Shown here piece after piece: positions 56,169-64,000 of a DNA stretch of 64,000 bases. The number at the start of each line of letters is the position of its first letter. Position 1 is the first letter of the stretch. Below the pieces are notes generated by a model. The model did no database searches and was not told the origin of the DNA. It saw only the letters and a program-made list of their open reading frames with translations. The DNA lies in assembly GCA_037783415.1 (NCBI GenBank), contig JAZGTN010000046.1:5338501-5402500 (forward strand), read 5' to 3'. Source of the DNA: Leptasterias polaris (taxonomy: Eukaryota > Echinodermata > Asteroidea > Forcipulatida > Asteriidae). The translations under genes were made by a program, and so were the position numbers.

Positions 56169-56617
56169 AAATTTGAACCAAATTTCAGATACTACATAGT
56201 AAGGTTTTCTTTATTGAATCGAAAAACACAAGACTGCCGGACTTGTGTGGTTATGAATTTACTAGTCCGATCCTAAAATCACCGTTCTTCGGGCCTGTGG
56301 TCCAGTGTAAAATTCGAGCCCTGATTTTGCAAAGGGAACTTCTATTGGAAAATCATAAAGTCTATGGGAAACTTCTGAAGGGACACCAAGGCCAAGACTA
56401 GGGCAACAGGCCAAGACTAGGGCAACAGGCCATGGTCTCTGCGACCTATGTGTAATACCAGGCCCGGTAGGTCTAATATGTACCACAATGTCATGTATAT
56501 ACGATCTCTTAAAAAAAACTGCAACACAAAGTTCTTGTTAATATCAAAGAGACAGTTTAATTTTTGCAGCCATCCTCTGAAGCTTTCATGCCTCCTGTCA
56601 GCCAAAGTTGACCAATA

Positions 56618-56864
56618 GACCGTATCGAATATGACGTTACCTTTCAAATGCCCCACAACATGGCGTGTGTGCGTGCGTGTGCGTGTGCCATAGAAATCAA
56701 ACCAGGAATGCAGAGTGCATGAAAGCGGCCATATCATAGGACAGGCCGTATGCGCGTGTAAACGCTTCTTAGCGTTCCTGGTTTGATTTCTATGGCACAC
56801 GCACACGCTCACAGACGCCATGTTGTAGGTATTATTGAAAGGTAACGTCATATTCGATACGGTC
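56618..56864. mobile_element. GACC-ended TA-flanked palindromic MITE
   Basis: GACCGTATCGAATATGACGT and its complement at 56845-56864, each flanked by TA. The arms continue through ACATGGCGTGTGTGCGTGCG to CATAGAAATCAAACCAGGAA, which resembles the end of the 41450-41800 element. 247 bp, non-coding. Confidence 0.85.
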
Positions 56865-56885
56865 TATAGTCAGACTAATGAACAG

Positions 56886-57003
56886 ACCAAATTTCATGGC
56901 TTTGCTAACCACAGACCTCTGCACTAACGGCACCCTGTAAAACATGAGATTCTATAGGCCGTAAGCGCAGCATTCTGCGGTAAGCAGAGCCATGAAATTG
57001 TTG
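56886..57003. mobile_element. GGGCCC palindrome, subfamily ii, short copy
   Basis: ACCAAATTTCATGGCTTTGC to GCAGAGCCATGAAATTG. Interior has GAGATTCTATAGGCCGTAAG. Confidence 0.75.
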
Positions 57004-57379
57004 CCAATACTGTTTCGTTCCTGGCATGAACAAAATAAATAAAATTGGTGCAACACTGGACGCAAACAAAACATATTGACAGGTGACAGGGAGCTAGGCT
57101 GCCCTTGCAAACTGACCACAAGAGATTGGTTACCATATTGAAGTATTTCAAAACTGTTGTATTCCTGGAAATAAGATGGTTGACTTATGGATGAAGAAAC
57201 TTCCAGTTTTTTCCTAAAGTGAGAACATTTTCAAGAGGACCATCAATTTATTAATTTGATACTGGGTCAAAAAGTGTGGGGCATATTATGTAAATGGATA
57301 CTTGTATTCAAAAGATTGGTTAATTTCTGTTGGACTCAACTATGCATCGCAAAACACGAGTCCCACACTGTCCTCAAGT

Positions 57380-57645
57380 TGTGATATGAAGAAATGAAAC
57401 TGTAAAACTAGTGGCTCCTGTGCCACAAATTACGATGTGAAGAAAAGAAAGTTTAAAACTAGTGCCTCCTGTGACACAAATGTGACGAAAATACAGTTTA
57501 AAACTAGTGTCACAAATTGTGATGTGAAGAAAAGAAGTTTAAAAGCTCAATACAAATTATGATATGAAGAATACAGACTTTCAATCTAGTGCTGCTCTGA
57601 ACATTATGATGTGAAGAAAAGAAGTTTTAAAAGTAGTGCCACATT
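57380..57645. repeat. Degenerate tandem repeat, unit about 60 bp
   Basis: Five phrases of GATGTGAAGAAAAGAA, TTTAAAACTAGTG, CCTGTG-CACAAATT with irregular spacing. Old array. Confidence 0.75.
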
Positions 57646-57654
57646 TTACGCAAA

Positions 57655-58017
57655 TTTAGAAAACTACAGGATTGGCAGAGCTGACAAAATAATCACAGAC
57701 AGTGTTCATGTTTTGTGTAATCAACCACATACATGAAATAACAAACCTGTGAAAATTTGAGCTCAATTGGTCATCGAGGTCACGAGAAAATAGTGAAAAG
57801 AGACCCTATGTGTTTTCTGTTTTTCAAACATCGAGTTTATTATCGCGCGCGATAAAAACTATTGTTTTACTCATTTCTCAGAAACGATAGCATTTTAGGC
57901 AGAAATATTTTAAGGAATCCTTTCTACCATTACTTACTTTAAATCATGTAAGTTATGTGTGAATCTGTGAATATTTGTGTTTTTCGATCTTACCAATAGT
58001 GTACAGGGCCTTTAAGG
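57655..58017 (+). mobile_element. TTTAAAGG MITE, subtype C
   Basis: Second near-identical copy of 55802-56168, with the same TTATCGCGCGCGATAA centre. The first few bases of the left end are missing. Confidence 0.85.
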
Positions 58018-58408
58018 ACAGATTGTTCTCACAAGGTTCAGTCTGAGTCTTTGTAGAGCAGGCATTTTGGACAAGTCATGAAAAATGTCCCAAATGTCTT
58101 CGCCACTATTCACTTGATTGAAACACTGCAAGGTCAAACTACGCTTTGAAGGTAACTCAATAGGAGCTCTTGCTGGAGAAGGCTTGAGCCAGTTACAAAC
58201 TATAACAGAAACTTGATCTTTGTCCACATGTTCTTTTATATCACAATTTTTGTTGATATCTGTTCTTTTACGACACAATGAATAATTTCCTTGTCAGTTT
58301 ACTCCAATTGTATTGACCTCACTGGGGAGCCAATTGATATTAAAAGCTCCCAGCGTTCCTGTGGTTTGTGGAATTGTAGGTTTAATTCAGCTGGCCCACT
58401 AAACCTGA
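58018..58408. other. No gene seen
   Basis: 88-codon minus-strand ORF at 58012-58278 begins inside a MITE end and is likely random. Confidence 0.45.
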
Positions 58409-58972
58409 AATAATCCGAGGGTCACTGAACTGGTGGTCACCGTGTACTCTAGCAACACCCTTCGATTCAATGGCCCATGGAACGCTATCTCCAATGATTT
58501 AAGAACAATGCCGTCAGTGGGTCGATTTAAGCTCTCGTATAAAAGAGTTCTTCTCTCTCACTATGTAACATAGCTTTTCTCTCCTTCACTACTTATCTAT
58601 TTACTTTTGTCGTCTTCAGTTAGCCTAGTACTTTAATTATTTGTATCTTGTCGTCAACATTTTGTAATGTCATTATTCGTATTGTCTGTCTTGTCCTTGT
58701 TTCGTGATTAGATGTTTGTTTTTTTGTCTGTATATAGGCTGTTTTCTACAAGCCTCGGCTTACTCTAACAGCCTCATGCTCTCACTCCTCTCTTGTACAT
58801 AGTTCATTCCTAGTTATTTATTTATTTTTTGCTTTAACACTTTATCAATTTTGTATACTTACTTATATGCGCTTTAAATTTTGTAACATTTCTATGTACT
58901 GATATTCTCATATTGATTTATTTTCCAAAAAGAGTATGGAATAAACGTCTCATTGAATTGAATTGAATTGAA
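58409..58972 (+). mobile_element. 5'-truncated LINE, 3' end, third subfamily
   Basis: Open frame 58409-58573 with LRFNGPWNAISNDLRTMPS and GRFKLSYKRVLLSHY, the end of a non-LTR reverse transcriptase region with W-N-x-I/L-P-like and FK-x-x-K-x-x-L spacing. A 3' UTR of about 400 bp has an AATAAA at 58941 and ends in a TTGAATTGAATTGAA microsatellite, a tail type distinct from the TTATTA LINEs. Confidence 0.75.
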
Positions 58973-59170
58973 TGAAGACTGAGAATCTGTGTGAGGTTTT
59001 GGCTGGAATATTTCTCTCAATGTGGGGTAGTGAAATCAGGATAAGGAATGCAGGCATCGTTGATTCTCTCCTGTGTTTGATGAAGCCACAGTTTTGTAAT
59101 GTGCGCCCACTGGGTTTCTGGTGCTGCATACTCCTAAGGAGATTGTTGAGACGGTTCCATGAATGCTTTG

Positions 59171-59583
59171 ATAATAGTGGCTTCTTATATAGCGCTCATA
59201 TCTGTCACTCAGTGACACTCAAGGTGCTTCAACAGTCAGTATTTTCCTGCAAGGTATGTGGAGCTATGAAGTATGAGACCTATTCCTTTATATAGCACCA
59301 TGCAATGGTTTTACAAGGTGCTGTGGTGCAATATGCAGCCAATCAAACCAGGTACACTGGGGCGAACCCCTTCTCTTTTCGATAAGTGCACTGGGTTCTT
59401 TTACGTGCATTACACAACACACGGGACCAACGGCTTTATGTCCCATCCGAAGGACGAAGCAATAATGGTGAAGTGTCTTGCTTAAGGACACAAGTGTCAC
59501 GACCGGGACTCAAACCCACACTCTGCTGAACAGAAACACCAGAGCTTGAGTTCGGTGCGCTTATCCACTCAGCCACGACACGC
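59171..59583 (-). mobile_element. tRNA-derived SINE, family 2, full length
   Basis: Minus-strand A box GTGGCTGAGTGGATAAG and B box GGGTTTGAGTCCCGGTC, then TAAGCAAGACACTTCACC, CGGATGGGACATAAAGCC and the tail TGAGCGCTATATAAGAAGCC with a short TTAT end. The best-preserved head in the window. Confidence 0.9.
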
Positions 59584-59847
59584 CACTAAGGGTTTTAACT
59601 AAAGGCAACAAAAGGTACCTTGATCTTAAAATACCTATTTTGCATTGAATTGAATACTTTTGCACATCTGGAGGTTGCTATACAAAAGCTTGCCCCGGAC
59701 TATTTGACATAGAAACTTTCTCTACAGCCTGAGAAATTCAAATTGAAGCTGTAACTTTTGACTAAGCAAGTTATATATTCAAATCCAACTGGCAAATGGC
59801 TTATTGAAGTACATGTTTTGTACTACTGCTCTATGGCAAAGACTGTT

Positions 59848-60354
59848 TAAAGCCGTGTTCACATTGGACTTATTTTGGGTAAACTAACCGAGCAAATGGG
59901 TAACTTAACCATTTTAAGTCCAATGCGAACAGCCCAGGAAGTTTCCCTCCCAGGTAACTTACCCGACCCGAATGGGTAGCTTAACCAACCCACGTCTGCC
60001 CGGTTAAATTGACCAGGTCAGTTTAACCGAGCCGAAAAGTCCAGTGCGAACGCGATCAGGGTAAAAGCCGTCCCAGTAAAAAGCCACACCCGGTCCCCCG
60101 ATCTACCCGCCGCGCCACGTGATCGTGAGGTGGCACATCGTACACACGCAATTGTTTACACGGACGGAAGCTCGGTTTGCACTCATTGCATTCTCGCTGT
60201 CATGCACCCCGGTCGAAGGTCACTGCGATAGCGCCCTCTTGTGTTTGTCTTAAGTTAGTCGGTATAGTTTTACCGATCACGTCGGTTAGTTTACCCTTTT
60301 GGAATGTTAACCACTGTCTCGGTAAAACATTAATCCAATGCGAACACGGCTTTA
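59848..60354. mobile_element. Palindromic element with TAAAGCCGTGTTC ends
   Basis: TAAAGCCGTGTTCACATTGG at the left and CCAATGCGAACACGGCTTTA at the right. Inner arms repeat GGTTAAxTTACC and CAGTGCGAACG words. Either a TA or TTA target duplication would fit. CpG-rich, with a CTCF-like GCGCCCTCTTGTG at 60231. 507 bp, no transposase. Confidence 0.85.
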
Positions 60355-60975
60355 GTCTCAAGCATATTTGAACATAAGGATGTCATAGTGTGATTTTGTT
60401 TCCTTATGATATTAAAACAGTGTACTCGGGACACCAAACAGGTTCCCAACAGGTTTTCCAGACTTGCCCAGTCTACTCTATTAAAAGTTTATCACACCTT
60501 GGTGTGTAAACACACAAGGGGATACTCAAGAAACTTGTGGTTTAAGCATAGAGCAAGGACTTCTTGCTCTGTGGTTGAAGTAACATTAACAGATGTGTTA
60601 CAAATACAGGAAGAGTCAAGGTTTGGAGAAAATCCTGAAGGAATTTCCTTGGAGTAGTGAGCTGTCCATCAAATAATCAACTATTACTCATAGTCAAAAA
60701 TCAAAGACAGCCATTTACATACTTCCTGAGATCACTAGATTCAGCTTGTCCTATTTAAAAAGCGTGTTATCGGCTTGTCATTGAATAAGAGAAAAGATGG
60801 TGTTTTTTTATTGAAAGTGATTGCTGTTCGGATACATGACCGCGTCCAGTTAGGAAAAAGATTTCTTAAACTCTTGGGGCATGCGTCTAGATATTTGAAA
60901 CAGATGTATCTTTAAAAGGGATTACACACTTTTACTTGACTATTGAAAGTATAATTAGTATTTTCATGTTTATAT
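60355..60975. other. No gene seen
   Basis: 83-codon ORF at 60406-60657 (+) not recognised. Confidence 0.45.
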
Positions 60976-61245
60976 ATTTCTGGTAATGAAACCAAGGATG
61001 CCTAATAAAGTGAACTTAATCACTGTAGCTCACAAGCTTGAGGAAACCTGTAAACAAGGGTGCTTGCTATGTGAACCAGGAACACCAGGGCTCTTCTGAG
61101 ATGTGTTCTGGGTTCTTTTAAGTACACTACCAATCATAGTACATGGGACCTATGGCTTAATGTCCCATCTGAAGGACTAAGCAATTACGTTAAAGTATCT
61201 TGCTCAAGGACACTAGTGCCATGACCAGGAATGGAACCCACATGC
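60976..61245 (-). mobile_element. SINE family 2 relative with a different 3' half
   Basis: Same arrangement as 50458-50768: TTTCTGGTAATGAAACCAAG, TAGCTCA-AAGC, GGGTTCTTTTAAGTACACTA and CAAGGACACTAGTGCC. The B box has decayed (GGGTTCCATTCC on the minus strand). Confidence 0.72.
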
Positions 61246-61569
61246 ATGAGTGTTCAATAACTGTTATTTTCCCCTTGCAATAAGTGTGAAACAAACGTGG
61301 GTTGGTAATGGGTTTTAAAGAAAACAAAGGTAATATTATTATTGATACAATTATTTTATTTATTTATTTATTGTTTTTTACCCTACACAAATGTGTGATG
61401 AGTACTTTAAAGTGCTTCTCTGAGTTCTGTGGGGAAAAAAACCAATGTGACCAACTATAAGTGTTTTGCAGGCGTTAGTGAGTGATGCATTTAACTGATG
61501 ATCAGGGTTCCTGTGCTGTAATGTAATGAAGAGCTGTATTTGTATTTAATTTATGGGTCCAAGTTATCA
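61241..61569. other. No gene seen
   Basis: TTATTTATTTATTTATTG near 61355-61375. Confidence 0.5.
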
Positions 61570-61584
61570 TCAACTCACAGCCTG

Positions 61585-61870
61585 GAGTGACTTTGAACTG
61601 ATGTCGTCTGATGGGGAACTCACATACATCCGGTCATCCACCTGCAACTCATTGAAAAAAACACAAGACACGTATTGAGCGAACAATCGGGGACTTAATT
61701 CAAAAACGAAGGAAAAGCCATTACCAGGCAGAATTTGTGAGTGAAGACCGGTGTCTTCGACAGAGGAAGTGCAAATCTCGAATTGATGGCACTCAATTTG
61801 TCTGCGGAAGAAGTCTTTATTATCTGCCGTCAGTTTCAGGATGAATCTTGGAGGAGAGGTGAAGATGTGC
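61585..61870 (-). other. Possible host exon(s), unidentified
   Basis: The minus strand is open for 100 codons from 61872, without repeat character. TTCCCCCCAG at about 61880 and TTTTTTTCAATGAGTTGCAG ending at 61646 look like splice acceptors, and CTG|GTAATG at about 61726 looks like a donor. The predicted segments would read HIFTSPPRFILKLTADNKDF and on, and VDDRMYVSSPSDDISSKSLQ. No family recognised. This is the only place outside mobile elements where exon-like sequence and plausible splice sites coincide. Confidence 0.28.
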
Positions 61871-62062
61871 ATGTCTTCTGGGGGGAAGTATCAAGTGTCG
61901 GCTTGCTTGGAGACAGACTCCATGATGGCTGGATGGGGTCGCATGAATAGGATTTCAGGGTTCTCCCTGGAATTTTCCAAAACTGTTGGCCATTCTGGAT
62001 CCAAGTTTGTTTTATGTTTGGCTGAAATCCGCTGAATTGAAACAAGGTCTTAGTTATCTTAG

Positions 62063-62107
62063 TTTTAAAAGCCCTACTTTGCAATCTGGAGCATTCTCTA
62101 TGGTTTT
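62063..62107 (-). repeat. Fragment of the GCCCCAGATTGCAGAGTAGG repeat
   Basis: Complement of 55600-55640 (TTTTAAAAGCCCTACTTTGC, AATCTGGAG). Confidence 0.6.
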
Positions 62108-62111
62108 TTTC

Positions 62112-62285
62112 TTGATCGGCCTGCAATTTGCGCATATCGGCCTGCAATTTTATCAGCCTGCAATTTGCGCATATCGGCCTGCAATTTGCGCATTTCGGCC
62201 TGCAATTTGTGCATATCGGCCTGCAATTTGCACATATCGGCCTGCAATATGCGCATATCGGCTTGAAATGTTCGCTCATCGGCCC
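62112..62285. repeat. 21-bp minisatellite, about 8 units
   Basis: CGGCCTGCAATTTGCGCATAT units with substitutions; one unit shortened near 62145. Being a multiple of three it leaves long open frames on both strands, which are not taken as genes. Confidence 0.93.
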
Positions 62286-62390
62286 GATACGCTAGCTTGG
62301 GCATGGGGAGAACCCTGGATTTGAAAGGAGATATCTTCCATGAATGATGAGCTTTTCCTGATGTGATGTCTCTATACTGGCATGCATTAA

Positions 62391-62714
62391 AGGGACACGT
62401 TGCCTTGGATTGGGCGAGTTGGTCTAATAAAAAGCGTTTGTAACTGTTTGTTATACAATGCATATGGTTAGAAAGATGTTTAAAAAGTAAAAAACAATGA
62501 TCCACACAAATATGCCTCGAAATTGCGTGGTTTTAAGTTCCTTTTACTTTGCGAACTAACACGGTCTGCCATTTATGGGAGTCAAAAATTTGACTCCCAT
62601 AAATGGCCGACCGTGTTAGTTCACGATGTAAAAGGAAAACCACGCAATTTCGAGGCATATTTGTGTGGATCATTGTATTCTACTTTTTAAACATCTTTCT
62701 AACCATATGCAAAT
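62391..62714. mobile_element. Long hairpin MITE (TTAAAGGGACACGTTGCC family)
   Basis: Starts TTAAAGGGACACGTTGCCTT. Arms 62461-62586 and 62587-62709 are complementary with few mismatches and almost no loop (GGGAGTCAAAAATTTGACTC centre). The outer part of the right arm is missing. Transcripts would fold into a duplex of about 120 bp. Confidence 0.9.
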
Positions 62715-62865
62715 TAATAAATGTCAGATGTACATGATAGGAAGGTCATGTGTCCTATCAGCCTCAGGAATTAGAGATATGGTTTTCTGAATGCTTGTTA
62801 TGACCTAGGCCTTAATTTCATAGCGCTGCTGAAGCATTATATAATATAGCGTATTACATTGTATA

Positions 62866-62940
62866 CGGGAAGCGATTTTGTCCAGCAATTTTGCGTAGCA
62901 AAATACTGAGGCTGAACTTGTTTAGTGCACACTAACTTTA
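62866..62940 (+). repeat. Dispersed GAGTAGCAA repeat, copy 3, partial
   Basis: GGGAAGCGATTTTGTCC, GCAATTTTGCGTAGCAA and GCACACTAA as in 17484-17560. Confidence 0.6.
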
Positions 62941-62944
62941 GTCA

Positions 62945-63140
62945 TTGCATCAAGAACATCAAATCCATCCAAGTTTAGCGAGGTGACAGTGGATACCAAC
63001 TGCATTTCTGGGCAACGTTGCCAAACCGACACTACAGAAATTTGAATCTCCAAAAAGTGATCTTTGGAGGTTCAGAAATGCAGCAAAGAGCAAGGGTAAA
63101 TTATCCTGCAGTCTCCACATTTTCCAGTTGAACGATGTCA
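62945..63140 (+). repeat. Dispersed repeat shared with 16828-16980
   Basis: ATCAAGAACATCAAATCCAT, AGCGAGGTGACAGTGGATAC and TCTTTGGAG are complements of the 16.8-kb copy. It directly follows the 62866 repeat. Confidence 0.65.
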
Positions 63141-63471
63141 CCTTGTTCTTACTCGCTGAAAATAAAAGAAAGATAGATCACATACTGTGAAGCGTGAATG
63201 TCCGAGCTCTGCCGCTAACAAAATCTATCCTGTCACCTGCTTCCTCAGTAAATTTTTGAAGCTTAGTGATGTGATCAACTGTTGTACACAAAACATTTTC
63301 TGAGAAGTAGTGAATTGCGTGCAATTTTTTCCCCTTCACAATATTAGATTTATGTTTGTACCTTTAGAGGGATGTACAGCTGTGGTAAACATTCAAACAG
63401 CCTGATGAGACACTATTGAAAAGTTGTACATTTGTTCCTGGCCTGTAGTTGTTTTCGATAGCACACTTTAC
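63141..63471. other. No gene seen
   Basis: No exon-like ORF or repeat recognised. Confidence 0.5.
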
Positions 63472-63473
63472 AA

Positions 63474-63636
63474 TAGACCTGATGCACATGATGTGCATTT
63501 CAGTAGGGTGCCCTCGCCTAGCGGTCTAAAGGAGGTTGTTCATTGACCTATCCTGAGCGCCGTGCGTGCAAATCTGCGTGTTTCCATTGTTTCATCATCG
63601 GTTTAACTCTAAGATGGCGGCTTGTTGACGTCAATG
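63474..63636. mobile_element. GACC-ended MITE with YY1-like motif, second copy
   Basis: Inverted copy of 36713-36885: TAGACCTGATGCACATGATG at the left, GTTTCCATTGTTTCATCATC and AAGATGGCGGC inside, TGACGTCAATG at the right, where the end is cut off by CCTGTTGG repeats. Confidence 0.8.
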
Positions 63637-63640
63637 GCCT

Positions 63641-64000
63641 GTTGGCCTGTTGGCCTGTGAAACTTTAATCAGATTTAATTTGTGCTCACGTTTTCAAGAA
63701 GACAGTGAACAGATGTTACATTTGGTAGATTTTGTGGGCGTCAGATTTTTGCAAATCCTGAGTGGCTGATGGGGACACAATTTCATACATGATATTTTAG
63801 ATCAAAATGTTTCGCATGACAAAATGTTTGTTGTACAAGGTAAGACACTTGCCTTGCATTTTAGGAACGACAAATAAGGGTTGGATTTGAACACAGTTGG
63901 AGGTTATCGACCAAGTTCACTTGGCGACATCATCCCCAATGCGCCATTTTGGATTCAGACTCCCCTATGTATTGTTAGTGTGCAGAGCGCAGTTTAGATG
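63641..64000. other. No gene seen
   Basis: Window ends in sequence without supported features. Confidence 0.5.

Larger units (their letters stand above)
55263..56332 (+). mobile_element. GGGGCTCGAATTT element with two insertions
   Basis: Blocks 55263-55410, 55741-55801 and 56169-56332 are homologous to consecutive parts of 19332-19725. Ends CAGGGCTCAAATTTGG and AAATTCGAGCCCTG are complementary. Between blocks lie the GGGATGTGATTCC repeat (55415-55697) and a TTTAAAGG MITE (55802-56168). Confidence 0.78.

Noticed and set aside
59171..59583. Functional tRNA gene (A and B boxes present)
   Set aside because: The head cannot form all tRNA arms and continues into a SINE body and LINE-like tail; the same applies to 21007, 34071, 37833, 38304, 50458, 50887 and 12208.

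Overview
The window looks like nuclear DNA of a marine deuterostome, most likely an echinoderm and probably a sea star. It is AT-rich and non-operonic, and it is packed with palindromic DNA transposons, tRNA-derived SINEs and 5'-truncated LINEs. Several repeats, mainly the palindromes with TTTAAAGG ends and the GGGCCCAATTTCAT palindromes, match my memory of sea-star repeats. That assignment is recollection and was not checked. I found no intact host protein-coding gene, rRNA or functional tRNA; the window reads as intergenic or deep intronic.

Layout. 1-5.5 kb: unique DNA with small inverted-repeat elements. 5.5-7.2 kb: a LINE 3' end and an 18-bp minisatellite. 8.4-9.9 kb: two MITEs, each carrying another MITE. 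11.3-11.9 kb: a foldback element with arms of about 230 bp. 12.2 kb: a tRNA-SINE next to a 41-bp exact direct repeat. 14-17.5 kb: GGGCCC palindromes and the first TTA-flanked MITE carrying an ATG exon; its second copy lies inverted at 20.4 kb. 21-26 kb: SINEs and MITEs. 26.8-28.4 kb: an 826-bp element with a 9-bp target duplication and an exon-like ORF, followed by a palindrome with an ATG exon in each arm. 31.9-33.4 kb: a TA-flanked 1,480-bp DNA element inserted in a GGGCCC palindrome. 37.8-40.4 kb: SINEs and a 24-bp minisatellite. 41.4-43.2 kb: an element with an 8-bp target duplication and a deleted piggyBac. 47-64 kb: MITEs, three SINE families, two LINE 3' ends, a 21-bp minisatellite and a long hairpin.

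How it works together. All LINE copies keep only the C-terminal end of the reverse transcriptase region. One SINE family ends in the same GCGCTATATAA plus TTATTA tail as those LINEs, which fits mobilisation in trans. Non-autonomous DNA elements from several superfamilies (TA, TTA, TTAA, 8-bp and 9-bp target duplications) insert into one another, so relative ages can be read from the nesting. The most interesting signal is that three unrelated DNA elements carry a start codon followed by a short open exon and a GT splice donor, all in phase 0, two of them with a YY1-like ATGGCSGC start. They could act as mobile first exons. This is inference and needs transcript data.
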